Positions 11,721-23,335 of a stretch of 64,000 bases of DNA are shown piece by piece. The stretch's first letter is position 1. Each line of letters begins with the position of its first letter. Both the position numbers and the translations under genes were made by a program. The DNA comes from Eledone cirrhosa. Lineage: Eukaryota > Mollusca > Cephalopoda > Octopoda > Eledonidae. The notes beneath the pieces were generated by a model that saw nothing but the letters and a program-made list of their open reading frames with translations, did no database searches and was not told the DNA's origin. The stretch is from contig OZ024740.1 in the NCBI GenBank assembly GCA_964016885.1, positions 206,704,191 through 206,768,190 of the forward strand, written 5' to 3'.

Positions 11721-12263
11721 AGTTATATATATAACAGTGTTTAATAACTGTAGTTATATATAACAGTGTAATAACTGTAGTTATATATATATAACAGTGT
11801 AATAACTGTAGTTATATAACAGTGTCATAACTGTAGTTATCTATATATAACAGTGTAATAACTGTAGTTATATATATAACAGTGTAATAACTGTAGTAAT
11901 ATATATAACAGTGTAATAACTGCATTTATATATGTAAAAGTGTGTAATAACTGCAGTTATATATATAACAATGTAATAACTGTAGTTATATATATAACAG
12001 TGTAATAACTGCATTTATATATATAAAAGTGTGTAATAACTGCAGTTATATATATAACAGTGTAATAACTGTAGTTATATATATAACAGTGTAATAACTG
12101 TAGTTATATATATAACAGTGTAATAACTGTAGCTATATATATATATATAAAAGTGTGTAATAACTGCAGTTATATATATAACAGTGTAATAACTGCATTT
12201 ATATATATAACAGTGTAATAACTGCATTTATATATATAAAAGTGTGTAATAACTGTAGTTATA
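11721..12263. repeat. continuation of the AT-rich minisatellite
   Basis: Same unit as 8866-11580, with a subfamily in which GTAGTTATA is replaced by GCATTTATA or GCAGTTATA. These variants alternate, suggesting a local two-unit higher-order repeat. Confidence 0.93.
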
Positions 12264-12378
12264 AGTATAAAATCAATCAAAGTGTTAAAAAAACTTTCCT
12301 AAGTGGTTCAAAATTATCCCAACGAATACAAGGCCATCTACAAACACGTGAAAACGACCAAAACTTTCAAATCACCCT

Positions 12379-12566
12379 GGATTGGCAGTATCGGGAGAGG
12401 GTGGGACACCATGCTTTGACGCGTAGAGTTACGTCCCTTTATGATCTGACTTCAAATCCCGCCGAGGTTAACTTTGCCTTTCATCCTTACGTGGTCGATA
12501 ACATAAAGTACCAGTAATGCATTGGGATAATTGCTGCCCTTCTACCAAAAGTAGAAACAATTATTA
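12379..12566 (+). mobile_element. SINE, full length, plus strand
   Basis: It runs from GGATTGGCAGTATCGGGAGA (box A) through CTTCAAATCCCGCCGAGG (box B) to AGAAACAATTATT. The body contains GTCGATAACATAAAGTACC. It lies tail to tail with the next SINE, which inserted immediately downstream of its tail. Confidence 0.92.
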
Positions 12567-12789
12567 CTTTTCTATGAATATAATTGTTTCTATTTTTGGC
12601 CCAAGGCCAGCAAATTACCCAGTACATTACTGGTACTTTATGTTATCGTCCCCGTAAGGATGAAAGGCAAAGTTAACCTCGGCGGGATTTGAACTCAGAT
12701 CATAAAGGGATGTAACTCTATGCTTCAAAGCATGGTGTCCGACTCTCTACCGATACTGCCAATCCACCGCCCTTTTCTATGAATATAAT
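12567..12789 (-). mobile_element. SINE, full length, minus strand, with 18-bp target duplication
   Basis: The SINE (about 12585-12771) is flanked by the perfect 18-bp direct repeat CTTTTCTATGAATATAAT at 12567-12584 and 12772-12789. It landed next to the tail of the older plus-strand SINE, giving an inverted pair separated by about 20 bp. Confidence 0.93.
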
Positions 12790-13145
12790 ACTATGCTTAC
12801 AGAATGAAAATATAAACACAATATATACAATAATCAATGCGAGAGAAAACCCCATCAATTCACCACTAAATGCGTCAATCGGTCACACATCACAAGGGTC
12901 ATCGGAAATTTTTGAGGCAAGCCAACATTACTGCTGGTGATGGCGAGGCTAAGGCGCCAAACAACTAGGCACCCTCACCCTCACGGGCATCACTTGACTC
13001 CTCGGTAAGGCGAGCCGCTAACAACGACAAAAATTTCGCTAGCAGCGGTTCTGCTCCATCAAATCGCTCGAATGTCAAATAACTATTCAGGCTGAATAGT
13101 TATTTGATAGTTCGTGGTATTTTAGGATTCTTCTAAAAATTCCGG
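12790..13145 (-). mobile_element. LINE 3'-end fragment (same family as 62330-63090)
   Basis: The stretch TTTTTGAGGCAAGCCAACAT through GGCGAGCCGCTAACAACGAC parallels 62707-62840, where the minus strand encodes the C-terminus of a LINE protein. This copy is more decayed and has an extra inverted segment AATAACTATTCAGGCTGAATAGTTATT (13076 on), a near-perfect short hairpin. Confidence 0.55.
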
Positions 13146-13555
13146 AAATATAGAATCCACCCCTAAAAGACCAACAATAGCACAAAATGAACTAAAATCT
13201 CCTTAAATTATCAGAAACACCCGACACCAATGAAATACTAAAAAAACAACAAAACAAACAAACAAACAAACAAACTAACAAACAAAAAAATAGGGAAAAA
13301 TCTTGGCCCGATTATAGTTGACCTAAGTGCTACGCTTTAGAATTGAATACAAAATATATGAAGCAAACTTCTTAACCACAAAATCATGCCTACACCAATG
13401 AAACATCTGAAAATTAATCAACAACACGTCAACATTTTAATGTCGTGACTTGTTTAACAAGGAAGTATTTATTTGTAGCTAGGAGAACTGGTTTATTCGA
13501 TAATGTAGTATTATGTTCAAGGAGGAAAGCAAGCTGTTCAGATTTTCACAATTTG
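13146..13555. other. A-rich unassigned sequence
   Basis: Contains an (AAAC)n run at 13246-13285. No gene or element recognised. Confidence 0.5.
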
Positions 13556-14560
13556 CCTCAATACATATAATATCCCTCAATACATATAAAATCCCTCAAT
13601 AACTATGAAATCCCTCAATATATATGAAATCCCTCAATATATATGAAATCCCTCAATATATATGAAATCTCTCAAATCATACGAAATCCCTCAATAACTA
13701 TGACTCAGACTCAGACTCAGAAGATACCGCGTCTTGCGACGCATGAGGCAATCATAGTGTTCCATCGCGTTCGGTCAGCTGCCAGTTGCACAGCGTCCCG
13801 CCATTGTCTGTTTGTCGCTCGCAGGTTCCTCTCAACTGTCTGGCGCCAGTTCATTTTGGGCCGCCCTCTCCGTCTGCTTCCCTGCGGGCTCCATTTAAGT
13901 ACTTGGTTCGCCAGTCTCTCCGGGGGAAGTCTCAAAGCGTGTCCAAACCAGACCAGGCGTCGTTTACAGATGGTAGAAGAGACTAGCTGCTGGTTGGTGC
14001 GGTTCCTGACTTCCTGGTTTGTTACATGGTCACTCCATTTAATCCCCAGGATCTTTCGCAGACATCTGGAATCGAATGCGTCCAACTTCTTCTCTTGTCT
14101 GGTCTTAAGGTGCCATGTTTCACTTCCGTACAAGAGTGTGGACAGCACGTTGCTGTTGTAGAATCTCATCTTTGTTTTGAGGGTGAACTTCCTGCTCTTC
14201 CAGATCTTGTCAAGCTGGTTAAATGCTTCTGAAGACTTTCCCATTCTACATTGCAGTTCACTGTCCATGGTGCCCTCATTGTTAATGGAGCTTCATATGT
14301 AGGTGAAGTTGTCCACTATCTCCACCTCCCCTGTTCAATGAAGACACTGGTTGGTGGTGGGTGTGTCCCAGATAACATGCTTTTGGTCTTCTTGGCACTG
14401 ATATTGAGACCTAAGCTTCCTGCTTCGACATTGATATTGTTCACAATGATTTGCAGGTCAGCTGTGCTCTCTGCAAGTGCAGCAATAATATATATGAAAT
14501 CCCTCAATATATATGAAATCCCTTAGTACATATAAAATCCCCCAAAATAGTATAAAAGGC
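13556..14560. repeat. 20-bp minisatellite (CCCTCAATATATATGAAAT) split by a LINE
   Basis: Units occupy 13556-13700 and resume at 14489-14560 with the same phase type. The intervening 790 bp are the RTE-like LINE fragment. Confidence 0.85.
13717..14475 (-). pseudogene. RTE-type LINE reverse transcriptase, C-terminal fragment
   Basis: On the minus strand, 14268 to 13717 is open for 183 codons and reads as the thumb and C-terminal region of an RTE-clade protein: LLYGSETWHLKTRQEKKLDA, then CLRKILGIKWSDHVTNQEV, then RRLVWFGHALRLP and GRPKMNWRQTV. Upstream, in another frame (14507 to 14316), SLGLNISAKKTKSM is the conserved block after the YADD motif, so a frameshift lies between. The polymerase active site and endonuclease are missing. 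The 3' end carries about three TGAGTC units, the short tandem tail typical of RTE elements. It sits inside the 20-bp minisatellite. Confidence 0.85.
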
Positions 14561-14835
14561 TCCATAACATACTGAAAATGCAACAAGTCGTCTGCAACAA
14601 TGGGGAAAAAAATAAGAACAAAATTTGAACAGATTTATAATACTTTACATGCATGGCCCCGCAACACTCGAGGGAGTCGTAAGGCCGCCGTATTGACATA
14701 CGGCGTTTCTAGGGCATTTTAAAACCCTGCAGAGCCCAATCCTCTTCAGGTCTGAATACAGTAGATTTCTTACAAAGAAGGATAGAGTAAGTAAGAGAAT
14801 GAAAGAGAGAAAGAGTTATAGAGGAAGAATCGACC
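14561..14835. other. unassigned sequence
   Basis: No gene recognised. Confidence 0.4.
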
Positions 14836-14992
14836 CTATTACTTAACTGGTACTTTTTTGTATCAACCTCGAATGGATGAAAGACAAAGTTGACTTCGGC
14901 AGGATTTGAACTCAGAGAGTAGAGAGCCGGAACGAATGCCGTATAGAATGCTATCCGACGTTCTAACGACCCAGCCAATTCGCCACCTTTAA
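14836..14992 (-). mobile_element. old SINE copy, minus strand
   Basis: It keeps GAGTTCAAATCCTGCCGAAG (box B) and the body word GGTTGATACAAAAAAGTACC, at lower similarity than the others. The 3' tail is missing. Confidence 0.75.
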
Positions 14993-15311
14993 AACACTTT
15001 AAAGTACCCCAAATATAATGAAAAACCTCTGAAAACAAGTAAAAGTACGAAAGTGTAGCGTCTTTGATTAGATATGAACTACAGGATTAAATCCAATGAA
15101 AATGTCTGAACATCTACAATAAAAGTTGTAAGGAGCTTTTCATAGCTGTTGGGATACATGTGCATTCGTAAAAATAAAAAGCCCAAAATATAGAAATTGC
15201 TCAGAATGAGTCCAAAAAGTCAAAAATATATTAAAGTTCAAAATATTTAAAAGTCAAAAATATTTTAAAGTTCTTTAAACGTCTAAAATGTCAGCAGCAA
15301 TTTATATAAAA

Positions 15312-15556
15312 AAGCTTCTAAATAATGGCTTCTGATTTAGGCACAAGGCCAGCAATTTTGGGGAAGGGGCAAGTCGACAAAATCGACACCATTGCGTTAC
15401 TGGTACTTTATTTTATCGACCCCGTAAGGATGCAAGGTAAAGCTAACTTCGGCGGGATTTGAACGCAGAACGCGAAGGGACGCAACTATATGCCACAAAG
15501 CATGTTGCCCGCCGCTCCACCGATTACTGCCAACCCACCGCCGTAAGCTTCTAAAT
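15312..15556 (-). mobile_element. SINE with 12-bp target duplication, minus strand
   Basis: The direct repeat AAGCTTCTAAAT lies at 15312-15323 and 15545-15556. This is the longer subtype with the GGTGTCGATTTTGTCGACTT segment before the GGCCTTGTGCCTAAATC tail. Confidence 0.92.
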
Positions 15557-15626
15557 CAGAAAGTGGAGTCACGAAGTCTCCAAAGTAGCACTATAAATTT
15601 GTTATAATGCCCAAAATAAGATAAAG

Positions 15627-15701
15627 TTGTTGTTGTTGTTGTCGTCGTCGTCGTCGTCGTCGTCGTCGTTGTTGTTGTTGTTGTTCTTCTTCTTCTTCTT
15701 G
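15627..15701 (+). repeat. trinucleotide repeat GTT/GTC/TTC
   Basis: (GTT)n, (GTC)n, (GTT)n and (CTT)n runs follow one another in one tract. Confidence 0.9.
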
Positions 15702-15703
15702 AG

Positions 15704-15905
15704 TGGATCAGAGAAGCAGCGTCTGCAAACACTCCTTCCAGGGGATCCTGTCAGAACCAACTGATCTGGCTGGATCCCCAAGTGAGACCAGCCAAGCTCA
15801 TGGATGTTATTCAAATAACTTGCTCGGGGTACCCCTGGGTCTCTTTCCAGTTGGTTTTGCCTGTAAAATCTATCCAGCGATTCTTTCCTGAGACATTCTA
15901 ACCAC
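15704..15905 (-). mobile_element. dispersed repeat, possibly a LINE C-terminus
   Basis: About 120 bp of this (CACTCCTTCCAGGGGATCCT through GCCAAGCTCATGGATG) recur at 16339-16424. On the minus strand one frame is open from 15907 to 15602, but I do not recognise the protein. Confidence 0.5.
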
Positions 15906-16314
15906 ATGCTAAGATAAAGTTGAATAAAAAAAACATCAATTTTTAATGTCTATGAAATAATCAGGACTGACACTAAGGTTTTACAGATTTTTCCCCATTT
16001 GACTCTCAAGAAAACCCCAGATCACAAAGAAGAAAATCTAGATTATGAAAATACTAAGTTTAGATAGAAATATAACTACTTTATTTACTTTTATACGTAA
16101 ATCACAATAATTACTCCTCTTGTTGAAAAAGCAATAGATTTGTTATTTTCTATTTCTGCCATCAATTGAATAATATCAACACTAGATTTAGCCACATCAA
16201 AGCATTACAGAACTGTTGTGTTTTATTAGCATGGATTATTGCATTTCTCAGAAAATCGTTGCAGCATTTACAATACCTGGTTTCTTTATAGTTTTTTTAA
16301 TTTTATCCCTGAAG

Positions 16315-16424
16315 GGGTCATGGGGACAGAGTCCTAAAACACTTCTTCCAGCGGGTCCTGTCAGAAGCAACTGTTTCCAACTGATCCAGCTGGATCCCCA
16401 AGCGAGACCAGCCAAGCTCATGGA
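16315..16424. repeat. second copy of the 15704 dispersed repeat
   Basis: The shared block contains CAGCTGGATCCCCAAGCGAG and GACCAGCCAAGCTCATGGAT. It is directly followed by the small hairpin element at 16433. Confidence 0.55.
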
Positions 16425-16432
16425 TTTATTTA

Positions 16433-16563
16433 TTATTAAGCTCTACAAAATTCAAGGAGCCGTATTTATCAAAAGCTATTTTAATTGTAAGGGACTATTC
16501 TGAGTTTCCAACTCAATATATACTTTTGATAAATACGGCTCCTTGAAATCTGTTGAGCTTAAT
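16433..16563. mobile_element. hairpin MITE-like element
   Basis: Two arms of about 41 bp (16433-16475 and 16523-16563; TCAAGGAGCCGTATTTATCA and its complement) surround a 47-bp loop. Part of the loop, ATTTTAATTGTAAGGGACTA, recurs at 19302-19322 beside an AC microsatellite, so the unit is dispersed. Confidence 0.55.
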
Positions 16564-16692
16564 AATTGTCGAGTGAACCAGGCTGCTATTTTTAGCAGCA
16601 TGTGTTTTGCGAGACACGCTAGGCTCTGAGTGCCACGTGCTTTATTCTAAATACGCGCTTCATTTAGTCTTCTAAGAAACCTAGAAGTTAAG

Positions 16693-19025
16693 GGTCTTTA
16701 GCAGCATGGATTATAAATGTTATTGAGACACGAGTAAATTAATAATGATGTCAACAGCAGAAATTAGAGATGAAATATATGTTTATTTTTGTTGTAGCAC
16801 AAATAATGTTGGTTAACTTGTATGGTTGAAGTTACACATAAAAATGAGGTTACAAAAGGGAATGTGCCATTGCGCCGGAAAGCCGGCAAGCTAGGGTGCA
16901 ATATCTCACCGTCACATGTACGTGTTGCTGGTTCGAAGTTCCTGGTGCTAGAGAGAGATTCTTCAAATCTTCGTGGGTAATCTCTCCCTCAGGACGCGTA
17001 GGGATACATCCTCTTCTACTGGCGCTGATTGGCTGAGCTGAGCCAAATCACGCACAGAGAATGTATGTGAGCCCGCGGAATGTAGGTCACTACAATACTC
17101 GCCTCCTAGACGGCAGTCGATACAGATTATTGAATCAGCAAGAACAAATGCTGAAAGAGCACATCAGTGAAAAAATAATTGAGCAGAAGGATGCATGCAA
17201 GAAAAAAAAAATGAGGCGCTAAGGGCCGTGTTGAGCCGCTGTGTCAAATGACTAGCTGTTTTGTAGTTTATACGTGACCACCAAAGGTCTAACAGAAAAC
17301 GGATAAAGTCTGACATGGTCGAAGTTGCTGTTCTTGCATTAAATGTTAATGGTAAGTGTTGTACCAGTAGCTGTGGATGAAGTTATTATGGTAGTTTACC
17401 AGTGCTGGCAAGAAGATGATGGGTAGGCGAGAAAATGTTGGCCTCCCAGATGTATTGCCGAATGTGCTAGGGAGCCAGGAAAAAATGACTGGTTGCTTTG
17501 AAAAGAAAAAAAGCAAGTTGAATCTGTAGGTGGGTTGCAGTTCCATAATTCGGGCGAATCCACAGAAGTGGTGGAAATGCTGACAAGTCCAGCTTTATTT
17601 GTTGTTTTCCCAGTGAGTCGGGTAAGATAACAAGAAGGAGGTTGTTAAGGATGATGAGTGTGCAACGAGATGCGAAACTGTTTGAGTTCAGCTGCAATTA
17701 GCATTCTCGTGTTGCGGTGCCTGTCTGAATCCAGGTGAATTAAGCTCTATGAGTCGCTAGCATGTGACGGCACCTCAACCAGGTAGGGATCTCGCAGAAT
17801 ATTACGTTTGAAGAACATATACTAAGAACAACATGTTGGTAGGTGACAAAGAAATGTGTGCATATGCAGGCATGTAAAACAACAAAGAATGTGAATGAAT
17901 AAAAACCATGAGCAAGCAAATAGCAAAAGAGCACAAAACAAGTAAATGCATTTTACAAAGAAATATGTGAATGTAACAAACTGATAATTCAAAGTCAATA
18001 TAAGGGAGCAGAGAAATTAATGCTCAATGATAAGTTTTTCAAAGTCAAATAGTTCACACATCACCAGTGTACAGACTTTCTGACACTATTTCTATCTGAA
18101 AACTGAAAAAGAAGTTTGTTAATGCCACTAGGGGTTAGATGTATATTGTTTTTGAGAGTTTTCGTGGCCATTTTACCGTCCTGCCACCTTGTGTGACATA
18201 AGGTTGTGTTGCTTGTTTGTATTGCAGGAAGCCGTATCGAAAGAAGGAAAAAAAAAAAAAAAAAAATGTATCCGGGCTATAATTTTGAAAATACATGTGA
18301 AAGCATAGAAGTAAACAATATGATGTGTGGTGGTTGCGTCGGTAAGGCTATGAAGCTGCCATATCACTATTCCCTGTTGTTGGTTAGTGGTTAAACAATG
18401 TTGTCGCTGCTGCTGTTGTTGTTGTTGATTGTAGACAGGACTTGTCGGTAGCCATTTTGAAATTTCCTCGTGGTGAAAAGTTTTTGAAATACTGCTAATT
18501 TTTTAAAAATTTTAAAAGGAATATTTTGTATTTTCGTAAGTTGCGAAAAGGTTGGCAACGTGGTAATAACAGTGAAGTTCAACTGAATAAAAAGGCTGCG
18601 TAAAATTCTTACATCGGTCACCAGTTTAGCAGCATGGTGTATAAATATTATTGAGACACGAGTAACATAATAATGATGTCAACAGCAGAAATTAGAGATG
18701 AAATGTATGTTTATTTTGGTGTAGCACAAATAATGTTTGTTAACTCATATGGTTGAAGTTACACATAAAATGAGGTTACAAAAGGGAATGTGCCATTGCG
18801 CCGGAAAGCCGCCAGGCTAAGGTGCAAAATCTCACCGTCACATGTACGTGTTGCTGGTTCGAAGTTCCTGGTGCGAGAGAGAGATTCTTCAAATCTTCGC
18901 GGGTAATTTCTCCCTCAGGACGCGTAGGGATACATCCTCTTCTACTGGCGCTAATTGGCTGAGCTGAGCCAAATCACGCACAGAGAATGTATGTGAGCCC
19001 GCTGAATGTAGGTCACTACAGGTCT
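16693..19025 (-). mobile_element. non-autonomous Gypsy-like LTR retrotransposon
   Basis: Two LTRs of about 395 bp (16698-17094 and 18626-19020, roughly 95% identical) are flanked by the perfect 5-bp duplication GGTCT at 16693-16697 and 19021-19025. On the minus strand the 5' LTR begins TGTAGTGACC and is followed by ACTGGTGACCGATG, close to the TGGTGACC primer-binding-site sequence seen in many Gypsy elements. A purine tract TAGGAGGCGAGTA sits just before the 3' LTR. The LTR contains AATAAA. The 1.53-kb interior has no gag or pol frame, so mobilisation would need an autonomous relative. Confidence 0.85.
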
Positions 19026-19454
<429 letters not shown>

Positions 19455-20519
19455 GGGCCGATGAGAGGAATTTTGAAAGCAGTTTCTCCTGAGGTCGAAG
19501 TTTTGCTAGACCCTGCAAAAATTCCTTTAGAGCACCTCCCTGCCCCCCCCCCTGCCCCCTCTCTCTATATATAATTTTTGTTTGTTCTATTGTTCAACCA
19601 CAGTGTTATATGTATTACTAGTATTAAAGTATAAACTAGTATTATAATCGTGTAAAGTCAAAGTCTGATATATATATATGAATATGTGGTAACCAAAATT
19701 ACCTACATATTTACAGGTGTATGATTGTGTAACTCTGGTTACAACCCACACAATATCCACATTTGAAGGTATGGGATTGTAACGTTGTTAGAATACACAC
19801 ATCTTTCCGTGTGCTTTTATCCCCCCCCCCCCCCAGTATTCAAATAAACACTTATCTCTCTCTTTATTTATATTCTACTTACTCTGTTCTCACAAAAAAC
19901 GTAATCAGTGAGGCAATACACGATTGCTCTTATCTCTCTCTCTCTTTCTCTCTCTGTTTCTACATTTTAACCCCCACACCTTTAGACACTTATCTACCAT
20001 ACATGGGTGTGCGTGCACACATACAAAGAAATAAACTCGAAGAATATATACATCAACTTCAAATGAATACATTTTTCTGTAACTGTACATACAAATATGT
20101 GTGTGTGTATGTATGTATGTATATATATATGTATGTATATATATTACGTCAGGTCACCAGTTGGTGCTACTGGTAACATGTATCCCAGTACAACCTGTCT
20201 CATGGTCGGGTCGTTGGCGACTAAACTGTCAACCCCACCAAGGTTTCTTGGTGAGGAGGGTGACTTTGGACATCCTGCAGGACTAAAAACAAAACCTATC
20301 AAAGGGCAAAGGAGCTCTTAAGAGTCAATGGCCATCCAAAATCACCGGGTAGAGATGACCCCTTAGTCTTTGTCAAGGCAGAATTCTAGGAGAAGGAAAA
20401 CTCTGATATAACACCTGCAACCCTGATGGTATCCAATGATGTTGACTTGTTCTTCTTTTTGGTAAATATCATCTTGGTTAAGAGAGTGGGACTGGCTTTG
20501 TGCAGTGCCTTTGCTCACT

Positions 20520-20830
20520 ATAAAAGCGTCACGGCACAGGCATTGCTTTATATCTGGAGATCTCTCTGCACTTGTCGTCACATGGTACCATGGGCCCAGC
20601 ACTATGTGTCAATAATTGTCACAAGTGTAGTGTTTGTGCCAGAGTTTTCAAGTCGCTGGCTGGACTAAAAAGCCACTCGTTCAGCGCATCGGTAGGGGTT
20701 CTCCTACATGGATATAAAGTAGTGGCCGTACTCGAAAACGAGTTGGCAGCCACCATATATACATATATATATATGTAAATATCTTTAAGTCGTTTGGAAG
20801 ACTCGACAATGCAAATGGGTAAATCTCCGG
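20520..20830 (+). pseudogene. possible LINE C-terminal fragment with a zinc-finger-like motif
   Basis: One frame (20572-20715) contains HKCSVCARVFKSLAGLKSH, a CX2C-X12-H pattern like the C2H2 fingers at the C-terminus of some LINE proteins. The second histidine is not evident. Positions 20776-20826 (GTAAATATCTTTAAGTCGTT and following) match both arms of the palindrome at 41230-41590, so a dispersed repeat begins here. Confidence 0.4.
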
Positions 20831-20885
20831 GTAACAAGATAAGTGGGTGTACGTTGAGATGCGTGGTGTGTATAAGATGTGTAAA

Positions 20886-20887
<2 letters not shown>

Positions 20888-20950
<63 letters not shown>

Positions 20951-20978
20951 TCTCTCTCCCTCCCTCTCTCTCTCTCTC

Positions 20979-21016
<38 letters not shown>

Positions 21017-21030
21017 CTTTCTCTCTCTAT
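20888..21030 (+). repeat. (CT)n microsatellite followed by (AT)n
   Basis: A long CT tract with CCTCTC interruptions, then alternating AT and AC tracts to 21118. Confidence 0.97.
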
Positions 21031-21129
21031 ATATATATATATTTATATATCTATATATTTATATATATATTTACACACACACATACACATATATATATAC
21101 ACACATATATATATATATAAACTGGATAG

Positions 21130-21850
21130 CAGAGATAGAAGGTGGTTAGTTTATAAGATTGATCAGTGTAATACCTGCTGGAAAATACGTGATAATATAT
21201 CATTGATCCTCAATAATCCGCTGAATTATTTGTCACCATATTGTTTTAAATCAGAAAATAACACAAACATATTTCAATGATTTCATTGGTTCGTCAGACG
21301 GATTAGAAATAATCCTTTCTAAGTTTGTTTGTAGTTCTATGTTTCTCAAGCTGAACTAATTAGTAGTGTGCTATTTAAACATCAACAAGGACGACAACAA
21401 ATTTTAGATGTCATTGTTCAGCGTTACGTCAAACCTGATTTATGATGAAAGGTATTCCAGTGGTGACCATCCCATCTGTACCCAACACTACAGTATCTAA
21501 TGAATCCTACATTTTTTTAAAGACAGTAAGGAGAGTTTTAACTGATAGTTCTAGCATCTTGTGCGATCATGTAGAGGTTTCTTAGTTGGCTTGCAGTCAC
21601 TAAATTAGGTTTTTCGAATGTGATGTATGATATAAAGAGTGCTGGGACTCATCATCATCATCATCGTCAAAACACCACAATCCCCACTCCTCCCCATCCA
21701 CCGCCAGTACATTCAACACCGCTATCATCAGCACCACAACCACTTGCCAAACTGCAAGTTTAAATATTATTTTAATCGGAGCGCATTACTTCGAGAAGGG
21801 AGAGCACACCAGGGGACTAGTATAGGGCGTTAAATATCCAGACGCCGTCC
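21130..21850. other. unassigned sequence
   Basis: No coding signal. On the minus strand, CTGACGA (near 21295) followed by GAAATATG (near 21272) resembles a hammerhead core, but stem II and the cleavage site do not fit well. Confidence 0.35.
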
Positions 21851-21852
21851 CA

Positions 21853-21854
<2 letters not shown>

Positions 21855-21919
<65 letters not shown>

Positions 21920-21921
21920 AA
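21855..21921. repeat. (AT)n microsatellite
   Basis: Uninterrupted AT dinucleotides apart from one TTA. Confidence 0.97.
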
Positions 21922-21924
21922 AAT

Positions 21925-22112
21925 AATAATTGTTTCTACTTTTGGCACAAGGCCATCAATTATCCCAGTACATTACTGGTACTTTATTTTATCGACCACG
22001 TAAGGATGAAAGGCAAAGTTAACCTCGGCGGGATTTGAACTCAGTTCGTAAAGGGGCGTAACTATGCTGGAAAGCATGTCGTCGAACCCCCTACCGATAC
22101 TGCCAATCCACA
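21925..22112 (-). mobile_element. SINE, full length, minus strand
   Basis: Complete from the AATTGTTTCTAC end to ACTGCCAATCCAC. It sits exactly at the 3' end of the following LINE fragment, next to an AT microsatellite. Confidence 0.92.
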
Positions 22113-22985
22113 ATGAAAATTATTGTGTATACACAACTCCTCAAAAGTGCATGTATAGTACATAGAATAATGTACAAATCTCAGGAAAGTGAACAGTGTA
22201 TAAGTCATGATATACACACAGACACACACACATGCGTGCGCATTTATGGAGGCGGAATATCAGGTGTAGTGTTGGTGAGTTTCAGGGAGCATGGGAGATT
22301 TGAAGGATGCAGTGTCTCGACAGCTAACAACTGGTGCAGGTAGTTTGTTCCATGCTTCAGTAACTCTGAGCGGGAAAAAATGTTTCATGGGAGCTATACT
22401 GTTTTTTGAGCATATCCACTGTTGTTAGACATATGGAATTTAAAAAGATGCTCAGGGTTATTGTTGGAAAGATGGTTACTAATCAAGTCAGTTGCCAGAC
22501 GTTGGAGCTTTAATGTATCCATGCCCAGGGAAGCAAGGCGTTCAGAGTATGGTAGATGCTTGATGGAGAGTATTCGTTTGGTAGCACGTCTCTGAACAGT
22601 TTCCTGGAGATCAATATTCTGAGCAAGATAGGGGATCCAGACTGGTGATGTAAATTCTAAGTGTGGACGCACCATAGCTATATACTGCTTTAAATAGATA
22701 GCTGGAGAGCGGCTGACAAAGGTCTTACTGGGTGATACTAAGACTCTATCGGGCTTCTTGATCATTTTAGAGATGTGTTTTGTCTAACGCAAATCTCTGC
22801 TGACAATATGCCCAGGTCATGTTCACAGGAAGACTTCTTGAAATTGGTGCTGTGGAAGGAGTATGTGAACGCTGGGTTTTTCCTCCCAAAATGCTTGGTG
22901 ATACACTTGTCCACAGCCAGCTTGAGTTGCCAGTCCGTGATCCATTGCTGCATTGTGTCCACTTGCTTGTTAATTTCACGAGTAG
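22113..22985 (-). pseudogene. CR1/Jockey-group LINE fragment (RT C-terminus and 3' UTR)
   Basis: On the minus strand, 22962 to 22762 reads WITDWQLKLAVDKC...DLGI, the block after the polymerase active site. Then 22765 to 22394 reads YLKQYIAMVRPHLEFTSPVW, then RRATKRILSIKHLPYSERLA and LATDLISNHLSNNN, the usual C-terminus of CR1/Jockey-group LINEs. The two parts are in different frames. A 3' UTR of about 150 bp reaches 22113 and ends in an AATAATTTTCATT-like tail. The plus-strand fragment at 25625-26190 is a relative. Confidence 0.85.
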
Positions 22986-23078
22986 GCTATTCTGTTGATA
23001 GTATCAACTGGAACACTTATCCTCGTAACCAATGGACTAATTCCATTTATATGTGTGTGTATGTGTGTCCATGTATCT

Positions 23079-23084
<6 letters not shown>

Positions 23085-23142
<58 letters not shown>

Positions 23143-23158
23143 GGTGTCCCAAAGAAAT

Positions 23159-23201
<43 letters not shown>

Positions 23202-23202
23202 A
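23085..23202. repeat. (AT)n and (AC)n microsatellites
   Basis: AT tract 23085-23139, a short CAGGGTGTCCCAAAGAAATG spacer, then AC tract 23161-23190. Confidence 0.95.
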
Positions 23203-23207
23203 CATAG

Positions 23208-23335
23208 AAAGTGTGGTAAGAAACCAGGTGGACCATAACGCACCAGAGTACTCGATACTTAGTGTAGTAAAGTGGGTAATAGGAAAAGAGTCAGGACCCC
23301 GACGGCTCAGCTCCGGCCATTTCGACAGCTAGATC
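23208..23335. repeat. inverted repeat partner of 24538-24665
   Basis: ACCAGGTGGACCATAACGCA through CCCCGACGGCTCAGCTC matches the inverse of 24538-24665 at about 85% identity. The pair encloses about 1.2 kb that includes a solo LTR. Confidence 0.75.

Noticed and set aside
16698..19020. Tandem segmental duplication in place of an LTR element
   Set aside because: The 5-bp target duplication, PBS-like and PPT-like tracts fit an LTR element much better.
21235..21310. Hammerhead on the minus strand (CTGACGA ... GAAATATG)
   Set aside because: Bases next to the core do not pair, and the only possible stem I places a C where U is needed before the cleavage site.
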